From assembly GCA_028291405.1 (NCBI GenBank), contig JAQGID010000212.1:1-40009 (forward strand): a stretch of DNA of 40,009 nucleotides. Reading direction: 5' to 3'. Position 1 is the stretch's first letter. Each line of letters begins with the position of its first letter. The position numbers were made by a program, and so were the translations under genes. Shown here one piece after another: positions 24,643-32,651 of this stretch. The notes below the pieces were generated by a model. The model had not been told where the DNA came from, ran no database searches, and was given only the letters and a program-made list of their open reading frames with translations. The stretch comes from Rhodospirillales bacterium. Its GTDB lineage: Bacteria > Pseudomonadota > Alphaproteobacteria > ATCC43930 > CGMCC-115725.

Positions 24643-26846
24643 CCGCAGAAATCGGCACAACCAGCCGCGCGCTTTCGCGCCGCAGCTTCCTCGTCACCAC
24701 CGGCGCCGTCAGCATCGCGGTCTCGTTCGGCAGCGTGCTGACCGACGCCTTCGCTGCCGGGAAATCGGCTGCCACCTTCACGCCCGGTGCGTGGGTCACG
24801 ATCGGGACCGACGGCGTCATCACGATCATGTCGCCTGCGTCCGAGATGGGCCAGGGCGTCATGACGACGGTGCCCCTGCTCATCGCCGAGGACATGGACG
24901 CCGACTGGAAGAAGGTCCGGGTCGTTCAGTCGCCCAACAATGCGAAGGTCTTCGGCAATTCCATGTTCGGCGGCTCGATGACGACGGCGGGCAGCCGCAC
25001 CGTCATGGCCTATTACGAGAAGGTCCGTCTCGTCGGCGCGCAGACCCGCAAGGTCCTCCTGGCGAATGCCGCGTCGGCCTGGAAAGTGCCGGTCTCCGAG
25101 CTCACGACCGAGCCGAGCCTCGTCGTCCATAAGGCGTCGGGCCGCAAGATCTCCTACGGCGATCTCGCGAAGAAGGCGACGGTGCCGGACCCGCTGCCCG
25201 AGGTCACCAAGGCAGATCTCAAGCCGGCGGCGCAGTTCCGCTACATCGGCAAGGACGTGCCGCGCTACGAGGTCGCGTCGAAGGTCAACGGCACGGCGCA
25301 ATACGGCATCGACACACAGCAGCCGAACATGCTCTACGGCGCCGTCTTGCGGCCACCGGTCCAGGGCGAAACACCGGAGCAGATCGACGATTCCGCGGCG
25401 AAGGCGATCAAGGGTATCGTCCAGATCGTCAAGCTGCCCTATGGCGTCGGCATCATCGGCGAGACCGTCGAGGGCACCAAGAAGGCCAAGGCGGCCCTCA
25501 AGGTCACCTGGACCAACACCGCGAAGGCGCGCAACTACACCAGCGACGCGGTCTATGAGGAATACCGCGGCCAGGGCGCCGACCTGAGCACTGAATCCGT
25601 CACCATGATCGGCGTCGGGGATGCCGCCGCGGCGATCACCGGGGCGGTCAAGATCCTCAAGGCCGACTATCGCTCCGACCACGTTGCGCATACCTGCATG
25701 GAGCCGATGAACGCGACTGCGGTCATCAACGGCGACGCCGTCGAGGTCTGGGCCTCGAACCAGTCGCCGACGACCGTGCAGATGCTGAGCGCCAGGGCGG
25801 CCGGCGTGCCGCCCGAGAAGGTGACCGTCAACACTACCCTGCTCGGCGGCGGCTTCGGCCGGCGCGGCGAGGCGGAGTATGCGGTCGACGCGGTGCTGCT
25901 CGCCAAGGCGGTGCCGGGCAAGCCGGTCAAGGTTATCTGGAGCCGTGAGGACGACGTCCAGTACGACACGTTCCGGCCGCTCTCCGCGCAGCACCTCGAG
26001 ATCGGGCTGGATGCCGCCAACAACATCGTCGGCTGGCGCCAGCGCATCGTCGCGGAATCGCTGTTCGCGCGCAGCGCTCCGCCGGTGTTCAAGGCGATCG
26101 GCGGCAAGGATGTCGTCTCGGCCGGCGGCGGCGAGCTGAAATACGCGGTTCCCGCAGTGGCGGTCGAATATATCCGCGCCGACCGCGGCATCGCCGTCGG
26201 CGCTTGGCGCGGCATTGCGCCGGGCTATGTCATCTTCGCCTCCGAGACGATGATCGATGAGGTCGCGACCCTCAAGGGCGTCGACCCCGTCGCCTTCCGT
26301 CTCGACCTGCTCAAGGCCGAGCCGCGCGCGGCGAAGGTCGTCGAGACAGCAGCGAAGATGGCCGATTGGGGTAAGAAGCGGACGGACGGGCATGCCCTCG
26401 GCATCGCCTATTCCGACGCGCTCAACAGCCACACCGCGATCGTCGTCGAGGTGTCGCTGAACAAGCAGAGCGGCGAGATCAAGGTTCACCACATGTGGTG
26501 TGCCGTCGATTGCGGCGTCGCGATCCAGCCCAAGAACATCGTCGCCCAGATCGAGAGCTCGATCGGCTTCGGCCTCGGCGCCGCGCTGTGGGAGCAGATC
26601 AACATCGAGAAGGGCGAGGTGCAGGAGAGCAACTTCGGCGAGTACCGCGTGATGCGAATGTCCGACATGCCGATGATCGACACCAAGGTCATCTCGACGG
26701 ACAGCCCGGTCGGCGGCATCGGCGAGGCGTCGGTCGCACCCGTCGCGCCGGCGATCGCCAACGCGGTTGCGACACTCACCGACGGCAAGCGGTTGCGTCA
26801 GCTGCCGATGCTGCCGGAGCGCGTCAAGGCGGTGCTGAGCACCTGA
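24639..26846 (+). CDS. Molybdopterin-binding subunit of a second two-subunit Mo-hydroxylase (IorB-like)
   Basis: 735 residues. Start set by the ATGA overlap with the small subunit. The N-terminus has a twin-arginine-like signal (ALSRRSFLVTTGAVSIAVSF). Conserved parts: SEMGQGVMTTVPLLIAEDMD, GNSMFGGSMTTAGSR, LLGGGFGRRGE, and the catalytic Glu in VGGIGEASVAPVAPAIANAV. The closest described type is isoquinoline 1-oxidoreductase beta subunit; many members oxidise aldehydes instead. Electrons would leave through a cytochrome or quinone partner not found here. A Rho-independent terminator follows 27 bases after the stop. Confidence 0.91.
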   Translation: MTAEIGTTSRALSRRSFLVTTGAVSIAVSFGSVLTDAFAAGKSAATFTPGAWVTIGTDGVITIMSPASEMGQGVMTTVPLLIAEDMDADWKKVRVVQSPNNAKVFGNSMFGGSMTTAGSRTVMAYYEKVRLVGAQTRKVLLANAASAWKVPVSELTTEPSLVVHKASGRKISYGDLAKKATVPDPLPEVTKADLKPAAQFRYIGKDVPRYEVASKVNGTAQYGIDTQQPNMLYGAVLRPPVQGETPEQIDDSAAKAIKGIVQIVKLPYGVGIIGETVEGTKKAKAALKVTWTNTAKARNYTSDAVYEEYRGQGADLSTESVTMIGVGDAAAAITGAVKILKADYRSDHVAHTCMEPMNATAVINGDAVEVWASNQSPTTVQMLSARAAGVPPEKVTVNTTLLGGGFGRRGEAEYAVDAVLLAKAVPGKPVKVIWSREDDVQYDTFRPLSAQHLEIGLDAANNIVGWRQRIVAESLFARSAPPVFKAIGGKDVVSAGGGELKYAVPAVAVEYIRADRGIAVGAWRGIAPGYVIFASETMIDEVATLKGVDPVAFRLDLLKAEPRAAKVVETAAKMADWGKKRTDGHALGIAYSDALNSHTAIVVEVSLNKQSGEIKVHHMWCAVDCGVAIQPKNIVAQIESSIGFGLGAALWEQINIEKGEVQESNFGEYRVMRMSDMPMIDTKVISTDSPVGGIGEASVAPVAPAIANAVATLTDGKRLRQLPMLPERVKAVLST

Positions 26847-26873
26847 CGGGCCTTCCTACGGGTCTTTGATAGA

Positions 26874-26906
26874 GGGGCTCTCCCGCACAGGAGAGCCCCT
26901 TTTTTT
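26874..26906 (+). terminator. Rho-independent terminator
   Basis: A perfect 10-bp stem GGGGCTCTCC / GGAGAGCCCC with a 6-base loop is followed directly by seven T. It ends the plus-strand Mo-hydroxylase operon. It lies at the end of the convergent MFS gene too, and may weakly serve both strands. Confidence 0.93.
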
Positions 26907-28158
26907 ATTCGTTATCAGATGGATACGGCGACGCGCTCACCTTTGCCGGCAAGCGCGACAGGCTCAAGCTGATCAGCAGCGCGAGAATTGTCGTGGTGCC
27001 GACGGCGGCCACGATCCCCGGCCAGGCGTCCCAGGCCCAGACGAAGCCCCCGAGCGAGCCGAGGATGCTCGATCCCATGTAGTAGCTGAAGAGGTAAAGC
27101 GACGAGGCCTGCGCCTTGGCCGCGAGGGCGCGCTGGCTGACCCAACTGCTGGCGATCGAATGCGCCCCGAAGAATCCGAAGGTCAGCACCAGCACGCCGA
27201 AGATGATCACCCAGAGATCATCGAGCGCGGTCAGCAGCACGCCGATCAGCATGACGACGAGCGAGGCCCAGAGGACCCGGCCGCGGCCGATACGGTCCGA
27301 GAGCTGCCCGGCCAGCGACGATCCGACCATGCCGACGAGATAGGCCAGGAAGATCGCGCCCACCGCCGACTGGCTGAGGCCGTAGGGCGGCGCCGTCAAG
27401 CGGAACGACAGGTAGTTGTAGATCGTGACGAAGGCTCCAGCGATGAGGAACCCCATCAGATTGATCCAGCGGAGCCCGGGATCGGCGATATGCGTCCCGA
27501 GCGACCGGGCGAGGCTGAAGACATGGAGGCGCTGCCTGCGGAAATGCCGCGACGGCGGCAGCGAGCGCCATAGCATGACGCCGCCGAGCAGCCCGACGGC
27601 GCCGATCGCGATCGGCCCCCAGCGCCACGAGGTGAGATCGGCGATGCCGGCAGAGGCGACGCGGCCGAACAAGCCGCCGAAGGCATTGCCGGCGACCAGG
27701 AAGCCGATGGCGCGGCCGAGCGAGCGCGGATCCATCTCCTCGCCGAGATAGGCGATCGCGACCGCCGGCAGGCCGCTCAGGGCAACACCCTCGAGGGCGC
27801 GTGCAACAAGCAGCGTCGGGAAATCCGGCGCGAGCCCGGCGGCGACCGACAGGATTGAGGCGGCGATCAGCGAGATCACCATGACCATCTTGCGGCCGGA
27901 GGCCTCCGACAGGGAACTCGCGACGATCAGCATCGGCGCGAGGAAGCCCGTCGACAGCGACACGGCGAGGCTGCTGGCCGCCGCCGAGACCCGGAACTCC
28001 GATGCCAGCAGCGGCAGCACCGGCTGGGCGGTGTAGAGCAGCGCATAAGTCATGGCGCCGCCGACGACGAGCGCGATATTCGCCCACCGGAACTCGGCGG
28101 TGCCGCGACGCAGATAGTGGCGGTCCCCCGCCAGATCCGCGGTATCGAGGGTCGGCAT
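26905..28158 (-). CDS. MFS transporter (YnfM-like)
   Basis: 417 residues with about 12 hydrophobic helices. The first helix pair reads ALVVGGAMTYALLYTAQPVLPLLASEF, typical of the arabinose-efflux/YnfM type. The loop 2-3 motif is degenerate (SSLSEASGRKMVMV), and a second copy LAGQLSDRIGRGRVL lies in loop 8-9. Inner membrane, proton-driven, probably exporting a small molecule. The ATG overlaps the stop of the upstream GlcG/HbpS-like gene by one base (TAATG), so translation is coupled and the two products may act together. Substrate unknown. Confidence 0.9.
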   Translation of the reverse strand: MPTLDTADLAGDRHYLRRGTAEFRWANIALVVGGAMTYALLYTAQPVLPLLASEFRVSAAASSLAVSLSTGFLAPMLIVASSLSEASGRKMVMVISLIAASILSVAAGLAPDFPTLLVARALEGVALSGLPAVAIAYLGEEMDPRSLGRAIGFLVAGNAFGGLFGRVASAGIADLTSWRWGPIAIGAVGLLGGVMLWRSLPPSRHFRRQRLHVFSLARSLGTHIADPGLRWINLMGFLIAGAFVTIYNYLSFRLTAPPYGLSQSAVGAIFLAYLVGMVGSSLAGQLSDRIGRGRVLWASLVVMLIGVLLTALDDLWVIIFGVLVLTFGFFGAHSIASSWVSQRALAAKAQASSLYLFSYYMGSSILGSLGGFVWAWDAWPGIVAAVGTTTILALLISLSLSRLPAKVSASPYPSDNE

Positions 28159-28604
28159 TACGGCGTCTTCGGTGCTCCGGTATCGGCGACGAGCCCGGCG
28201 GCCTCGACCCCGGCGACGGCGCAGATCTCGTCATTGTCGGCGGTATCGCCGCTGATCCCGACCGCGCCAAGCAGCTCGCCGCCTTGCGTGCGGATCAGCA
28301 CGCCGCCAATTCCCGGCACCATGCGGCCGGCCGAAGCGTCGACCAGCGCGCCGATGAATTGCGGCTGCGCCGCGGCGCGTCGCGCCAGCTCGCGTCCGCC
28401 GAAGCCCATGCCGAGCGCGCCCCAGGCCTTGCCTGTAGCGATCTCGGGCCGCAGCAGGCTCGAATCGTCGTCGCGCTTGAGCGCGACCAGCGTGCCGCCG
28501 AGATCGAGCACGGCGACGGTCAGCGGCTGGAATTTCAGCTCGCGGCCTTTGGCGAGCGCTTGATCGATGATCGTCGATGCCTGGGCGAGGGTCAGCTTAC
28601 TCAT
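28158..28604 (-). CDS. GlcG/HbpS family protein (DUF336)
   Basis: 148 residues, normal for the family. Start MSKLTLAQASTIIDQALAKGRE and the segments VAVLDLGGTLVALKRDD, GIGGVLIRTQGGELLGAVGISG and SGDTADNDEICAVAG are the family pattern. HbpS of Streptomyces binds haem; GlcG and relatives occur in carboxylic acid and diol operons, and some bind cobalamin. No signal peptide. Translationally coupled with the MFS gene that follows. Role cannot be fixed from sequence. Confidence 0.88.
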   Translation of the reverse strand: MSKLTLAQASTIIDQALAKGRELKFQPLTVAVLDLGGTLVALKRDDDSSLLRPEIATGKAWGALGMGFGGRELARRAAAQPQFIGALVDASAGRMVPGIGGVLIRTQGGELLGAVGISGDTADNDEICAVAGVEAAGLVADTGAPKTP

Positions 28605-28749
28605 GATGCGTGTCCATTCTGCAGTTTGCGACAGAATAGGCCGGCGCATGCGGTGATTGCCACCGCTCGATGACGAGCCACGCAGGCAACCACCCGAGCC
28701 TCGGCCGCGTTGAAGGACTGCCGGCGGCGCGCGGCGGGAGACGGGAGCA

Positions 28750-29061
28750 ATGCTGAAGCCTTTGGAAATCACGATCTCGCATACGCTCGGCCGGGTTGGC
28801 GCTAGGCGCCGCGTCGAGGAGAGCCTCGCCAAGATCCGCGGCCAGCTTGCCGGAATCGCCAGCTCGGTCGAGCAGGAATGGGACGGCGACCGGTTGAGGT
28901 TCCGAATCGCCGCGCTGGGTCAGACGATCACCGGCGAGATCGAGGTCCTCGAGGACATGCTGCGCATCGTTGTCGCCCTGCCAAGCGTCCTCGGCCTGCT
29001 CGGCGGCGAGATCGCCGAGCGCGTCCGGCATCAGGCGACGCTCTTGCTGATGAAGTCATGA
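28750..29061 (+). CDS. Polyhydroxyalkanoic acid system (PHA granule region) protein
   Basis: 103 residues, with GGGAG five bases before the ATG. Features fit the PHA_gran_rgn family: start KPLEITISHTLGRVGARRRVEESL, mid LGQTITGEIEVLEDMLRIVVALP, and C-terminal Leu-rich helix. Family members are encoded near polyhydroxyalkanoate genes and are thought to attach to storage granules. No other PHA gene is in the window. The stop overlaps the ATG of the following 57-residue gene (ATGA). Confidence 0.85.
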   Translation: MLKPLEITISHTLGRVGARRRVEESLAKIRGQLAGIASSVEQEWDGDRLRFRIAALGQTITGEIEVLEDMLRIVVALPSVLGLLGGEIAERVRHQATLLLMKS

Positions 29062-29231
29062 GCAACGATCGAAAGCCGGCAGCGCCGAAGAAGCGGCTCC
29101 CGAAGTCTCTGGCCGAGGAAGTCGCCGAGGCGCTCGGGTCGCTATCGCGGCCATCGCCTGCCGTCGACGAGCTCGCCGACCGCGAGAGCGGCAGCCCGGG
29201 ACCGATTGCGGCGGACGATGAGAAGCCGTAG
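29058..29231 (+). CDS. Small hypothetical protein, 57 residues
   Basis: It starts at an ATG that overlaps the stop of the PHA-type gene (ATGA), which supports translation. Composition: a basic N-terminus (MSNDRKPAAPKKRLPKSLAEE) followed by an acidic, Pro/Ser-rich tail (ESGSPGPIAADDEKP). No membrane segment and no known domain. It probably works with the upstream protein, but function cannot be proposed. Confidence 0.6.
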   Translation: MSNDRKPAAPKKRLPKSLAEEVAEALGSLSRPSPAVDELADRESGSPGPIAADDEKP

Positions 29232-29260
29232 CCTCGCTATGGATGGGCGAGAGGAGTGCG

Positions 29261-29470
29261 ATGGACGAGATCAGGCCGCTTACCGCCAGTGACCTCGAGC
29301 GGATCCTCAAGGTCTATCTGAAGCTGGTCCAGGAGTTGCCGGCGGATACGCCGGCCGGCCATCTCGATGCCCAGGGCCAGCTCCACTTCGCCCCCGACAT
29401 TGGCGCGAAATTGCGGGCCTCCCGCATGGCGCTCGGTGAGATGCAGAGAATTCAGAAATCGTCCGGTTGA
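29261..29470 (+). CDS. Small hypothetical protein, 69 residues
   Basis: The ATG at 29261 has GAGGAG seven bases upstream, which favours it over the in-frame start at 29243. The protein (MDEIRPLTASDLERILKVYL...) is predicted helical and soluble. I do not recognise a family. It is the third gene of a small plus-strand group after the PHA-type gene, 29 bases behind the 57-residue gene. Confidence 0.6.
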   Translation: MDEIRPLTASDLERILKVYLKLVQELPADTPAGHLDAQGQLHFAPDIGAKLRASRMALGEMQRIQKSSG

Positions 29471-29505
29471 GAATTCTGAGGCGCCGAAGCCCGGACGCCG
29501 AAATT

Positions 29506-29673
29506 CTAGACCAGCGCTGTGACGATGTAGTAACCGGCGATGAGAACCACGGCCCAGAGCGCCGCGGCACTGCCGCCGATCAACGCCGTCCGGATGCGCA
29601 ATGGCAGCTTGTCGCCACGATGCTCGACCGGGAATCGAAGAGCTCTCGGCGAAGCAGCGTGAACAAAGGACAT
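29506..29673 (-). CDS. Small single-pass membrane protein, 55 residues
   Basis: On the minus strand, ATG 29673 is preceded by GGGAG at suitable spacing and opens 55 codons. The N-terminal half is basic and soluble (RALRFPVEHRGDKLPLRIR). The C-terminal half is a hydrophobic segment (ALIGGSAAALWAVVLIAGYY) and would cross the membrane once with the N-terminus inside. It is too short for ordinary gene calling. Convergent with the 69-residue gene and divergent from ridA. Function unknown. Confidence 0.65.
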   Translation of the reverse strand: MSFVHAASPRALRFPVEHRGDKLPLRIRTALIGGSAAALWAVVLIAGYYIVTALV

Positions 29674-29710
29674 CGACGGTCTCCCATGTGTCTTTCGTGC
29701 GGTCGTGACA

Positions 29711-29735
29711 GTTACATATCGTTACGCCCGGTTAC
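29711..29735. repeat. Three GTTAC direct repeats at exact 10-bp spacing
   Basis: GTTAC begins at 29711, 29721 and 29731, so one copy falls on each helical turn. They lie between the 55-residue membrane protein (minus) and ridA (plus), over a possible weak minus-strand promoter (TTGACG at 29735-29740, TATGTA at 29713-29718 read on the minus strand). The arrangement suits a cooperatively binding response regulator. Confidence 0.55.
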
Positions 29736-29739
29736 GTCA

Positions 29740-29888
29740 AGAGGCTGATTGTGAAAAAAGTTAGGCGATAGCAACCTATGGTTCAATGAACGTTTAAGTA
29801 TGCTCATAACAATTGATATAGAACGTGGTGGTTGCTTTATTACCGTTTAGATTTCCTTTTATACACTAATGAGCGTAGAAGGAAGACG
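29740..29888 (+). promoter_or_regulatory. AT-rich upstream region of ridA
   Basis: About 110 bases here are clearly richer in A+T than the surroundings (for example 29747-29765 and 29846-29872). A possible -10 element TATACA sits at 29860-29865, and GAAGGAAG gives the ribosome binding site of ridA. The -35 element is unclear. Confidence 0.4.
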
Positions 29889-30272
29889 ATGAAGATCCAC
29901 AATCCGTCAGGTGTGGCCGCCCCGACCGGCCCCTATAGCCACGCGATCGAGACAACGGGAGCGGCGCGCTGGCTTCATATTTCCGGCCAGGTCGGCCGCG
30001 CTCCGGACGGCTCCATGGCGGACGACATCGCGGGTCAGAGCGAGCAGGTCTGGCGCAATCTCGTCGCGGTTCTCGCCGGCGCCGGAATGACGACGCGCAA
30101 TCTCGTCAAGGTGACGGCCTATTTGACGCGGCCGGAGCACACCGCCGCCTATGGCGCCGTGCGTTCGCGGTTCCTCGGCGACGCGCGGCCGGCCTCGACG
30201 CTGCTGGTGATCCAGGCGCTGGCGCAGTCGGATTTCCTCGTCGAGGTGGAGGCGATCGCCGCGGCAGACTAG
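29889..30272 (+). CDS. RidA family enamine/imine deaminase
   Basis: 127 residues from the ATG at 29889, with GAAGGAAG upstream; the longer frame from 29832 lies in AT-rich promoter DNA. It has the family signature: GPYSHAIE near the N-terminus, LHISGQVG, the carboxylate-binding Arg100 (GDARPAST) and Glu121 (VEVEAIA). Trimeric cytosolic RidA proteins hydrolyse reactive enamines/imines made by PLP enzymes. The class V aminotransferase downstream (113 bases, same strand) fits as a source of such intermediates. Confidence 0.9.
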   Translation: MKIHNPSGVAAPTGPYSHAIETTGAARWLHISGQVGRAPDGSMADDIAGQSEQVWRNLVAVLAGAGMTTRNLVKVTAYLTRPEHTAAYGAVRSRFLGDARPASTLLVIQALAQSDFLVEVEAIAAAD

Positions 30273-30385
30273 CCCGCCGGCTACTCCCGCCCAGCTTCCG
30301 CCGCATTTGGCCGCCGCAGCTCTATTGTTCCGATAAGCCGGGAGTGGTAGGCGTTTGCGTTCACCCTCCGTTGCGTTGGACGATC

Positions 30386-31588
30386 ATGCCGTACCAGAAT
30401 CCGCCGAACGTCAGCCTTCTCGAGACCATCCTGCCCGACGAGCCCCTGCTGATGATGGGCGCCGGCCCGGTGCCGATCCCGGCGAAGGTCGCGGCCGCCA
30501 ACTCGATCGTCATCAATCACCTGGGCGACGTCATGGCCAAGGTGATCGAGCAGGTCAAGGCCATGGCGCGCTACGTCTTCCAGACGGATTCGCAATATGT
30601 GATGGGCGTCGCCGGGCCGGGCTCGGCGGCAATGGAGATGGCGACCTGCAATCTCGTCTGGCCGGGCCGTCGCGTCCTCAGCGTCGTCAATGGCTATTTC
30701 AGCAAGCGTCTGGTCGAGATGGCGCAGCGCGTCGGCGGCGAGGTGACGCTGCTCGAGGTGCCGGACGGCCATACCGCCGATCCCGCGGCTGTCGAGGCGG
30801 CGCTGAAGCGCGGCCATTTCGACGTCATGACGATCGTCCAGGGCGAGACCTCGAACACCGTCTGGAACCGCCACCTCCCCGAGATCTGCCGCATCGCCAA
30901 ATCCTACGGCTGCCTGATCATCGTCGACGCGGTCTGCACCCTCAGCACGATGCCGCTGCAGATGGACGGCTGGGGCGTCGACGTCGTCATCACCGGCGGC
31001 CAGAAGGGCCTGTCCTCGATCCCCGGCGTCTCGCTGATCGGTTTCTCCGAAACCGCGTGGAAGCAGCTCATGGCGCGCAACGCGCCAATGTACCATTGGG
31101 TCCTCGACGCGCGTCTTGCCGAGCAGTTCTGGAACAAGAAGGCCTATCACTATACGGCGCCGGTCTCCGGCGTGCTGGCGCTGCACGAGGCGTTGCGGCT
31201 AGTCTGCGACGAGACCCTGCCGGAGCGCTTCCACCGCCATGAGCAGTGCTCGCTGGCGCTGCAGAACGGCGTCGAGGCGATGGGGCTCAAGCTCTTCGTT
31301 CCGGTCGAGGCCCGCCTCAACTCGGTGCTGGGAATTTTGCTGCCGGAAGGGCTCAACGGCGACGCCGTTCGCCGCCACATGTCGCAGATCCACCGCGTCG
31401 AAATCTCGGGCGCCTTCGGCCTCAACATCATCCGCATCGGCCAAATGGGCGAGCAAAGCCGCGCCCATCATCTGTTCCGCACGCTGCATGCCCTCGGCTC
31501 CAGCATGCAGGCCCTCGGGGCCAAGCTTGACCTTCCGGCCGGCGTCGCCGAGCTCGAGCGAACCCTGACGGCGCCCTTGGCGCACTGA
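30386..31588 (+). CDS. Class V aminotransferase (alanine-glyoxylate / pyridoxamine-pyruvate type)
   Basis: 400 residues from the ATG at 30386; an upstream GTG at 30344 is not supported and the ribosome binding site is weak. PLP-binding Lys207 in VVITGGQKGLSS, the Asp181 that contacts the pyridine nitrogen in IIVDAVCTLS, and the start motif MGAGPVPIPAKV identify the serine/alanine-glyoxylate aminotransferase branch. Related proteins in alphaproteobacteria include pyridoxamine-pyruvate transaminase. Soluble and cytosolic. Probable role: amino transfer to glyoxylate or pyruvate; substrate uncertain. Convergent with the DsbA-family gene. Confidence 0.88.
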   Translation: MPYQNPPNVSLLETILPDEPLLMMGAGPVPIPAKVAAANSIVINHLGDVMAKVIEQVKAMARYVFQTDSQYVMGVAGPGSAAMEMATCNLVWPGRRVLSVVNGYFSKRLVEMAQRVGGEVTLLEVPDGHTADPAAVEAALKRGHFDVMTIVQGETSNTVWNRHLPEICRIAKSYGCLIIVDAVCTLSTMPLQMDGWGVDVVITGGQKGLSSIPGVSLIGFSETAWKQLMARNAPMYHWVLDARLAEQFWNKKAYHYTAPVSGVLALHEALRLVCDETLPERFHRHEQCSLALQNGVEAMGLKLFVPVEARLNSVLGILLPEGLNGDAVRRHMSQIHRVEISGAFGLNIIRIGQMGEQSRAHHLFRTLHALGSSMQALGAKLDLPAGVAELERTLTAPLAH

Positions 31589-31590
31589 GA

Positions 31591-31604
31591 GCGCCCCCGG
31601 GCGC
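31591..31604. terminator. Possible GC hairpin between convergent genes
   Basis: GCGCCC-CC-GGGCGC forms a tight hairpin just after the aminotransferase stop. No T-run follows, so it is at best a weak or Rho-aided end signal. Confidence 0.3.
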
Positions 31605-31623
31605 CTTCAGGGTGCGTCGGGCG

Positions 31624-32184
31624 TTATGCCCCGGTTCTCGCCTCCGCTGCCTGCTCTACCGCCGCCAACAGCTGCGGCAGCGCCCAGCTACCGTCGTGAC
31701 GCACGCCGTTGATGTAGAACGTCGGCGTGCCGTGGACGCCGCTCCGAACCCCGCTGACGAAATCCTCGAGAACCCGATTGGCATAAACGTGATCGGCCAG
31801 TTCGCGGGTGAAGCGTTCGGTGTCCACTTCCAGCGCTTCGGCGTAGGCCAGCAGGTCACGCGCCTTGAGGTGCTGCTGGTTCTCGTAGAGGACGTCGTGC
31901 ATTTCCCAGAACTTGCCTTGCGCACCGGCGGCCTCCGCTGCTTCGGCGGCGAGCTCGGCATGGGGGTGGATGTTGGTCAGCGGGAAGTTCCGGAACACGA
32001 ACCGCACCTCATCCCCGGTGCGCGACAGGAGCTCGTTGACGACGAGATGCGCCGCGCCGCAATAGGGACACTCGTAATCGCCGTACTCCAGGAGGGTGAT
32101 GGGAGCGTTCACCGGCCCGCGGATGTGATCGCGCGACGTCGAAACCGGCAGGGCGAGCACGCTTCTCCAAGTGGTGGTATCCAT
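31624..32184 (-). CDS. DsbA-family thioredoxin-fold protein
   Basis: 186 residues from the ATG at 32184, with AAGGAG upstream. The thioredoxin-fold active site C39-P-Y-C42 (YGDYECPYCGAAH) and the cis-Pro loop GVHGTPTFYING are intact. No signal peptide is visible, so it may be cytosolic, unlike classical DsbA; such Thioredoxin_4 proteins are often reductase- or oxidase-like with unknown partners. The helical insert lies at about 60-140. Divergent from a small membrane protein, convergent with the aminotransferase. Confidence 0.88.
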   Translation of the reverse strand: MDTTTWRSVLALPVSTSRDHIRGPVNAPITLLEYGDYECPYCGAAHLVVNELLSRTGDEVRFVFRNFPLTNIHPHAELAAEAAEAAGAQGKFWEMHDVLYENQQHLKARDLLAYAEALEVDTERFTRELADHVYANRVLEDFVSGVRSGVHGTPTFYINGVRHDGSWALPQLLAAVEQAAEARTGA

Positions 32185-32410
32185 AAGTTGGCGCTCCTTC
32201 GTCTCTAGGCCGAACCGCGTGGGCTTGAGGATATTCGGGCGCCGATCCGTGTCGTTGATGGGTGTCAAGTTCGGCAAGAGGGTGCGCTGCGACCGGCCTG
32301 CCTGCGCTTCGTGGCGGGCAAGAGATTGGCCGCCGCGCTCGGTATGGTTAACGTCATCTTTACGCCTATGCAGTATCATCGAAGCTCCAGTGGCTCATGG
32401 AGGCTCGTCG

Positions 32411-32641
32411 ATGGCTCCCAAGAAGACGATGCAAAAGCTGCGCGCTCTTTTCGGCCTCGCGGCGGCGGAAGCCTTCCTGATCGCGGCGATTCTCAATAGT
32501 GGGACCGGCGAATTCCTGCGGCTCTTCTGCGACGTCGCCGGAATCGGCATCGCTTGCTATCTCGTGGCGTTGACCCTGGCATCACGCGGCGAACGGCCGG
32601 CCGACCGGCAAGAGGCTGCGCCGCTGCCGCTCGGCGGCTGA
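32411..32641 (+). CDS. Small two-helix membrane protein, 76 residues
   Basis: The ATG at 32411 has GGAGG about nine bases upstream. The protein has a basic start (MAPKKTMQKLRALFG), two hydrophobic stretches (LAAAEAFLIAAIL and VAGIGIACYLVALTL), and a polar tail. No family recognised. Its stop is 10 bases from the stop of the convergent peptidase gene. Confidence 0.6.
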   Translation: MAPKKTMQKLRALFGLAAAEAFLIAAILNSGTGEFLRLFCDVAGIGIACYLVALTLASRGERPADRQEAAPLPLGG

Positions 32642-32651
32642 TCGTTCCTGG

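Noticed and set aside
24552-26492. Long minus-strand frame (646 codons) opposite the second IorB-like gene
   Set aside because: Same antisense artefact of codon bias; no recognisable domain.
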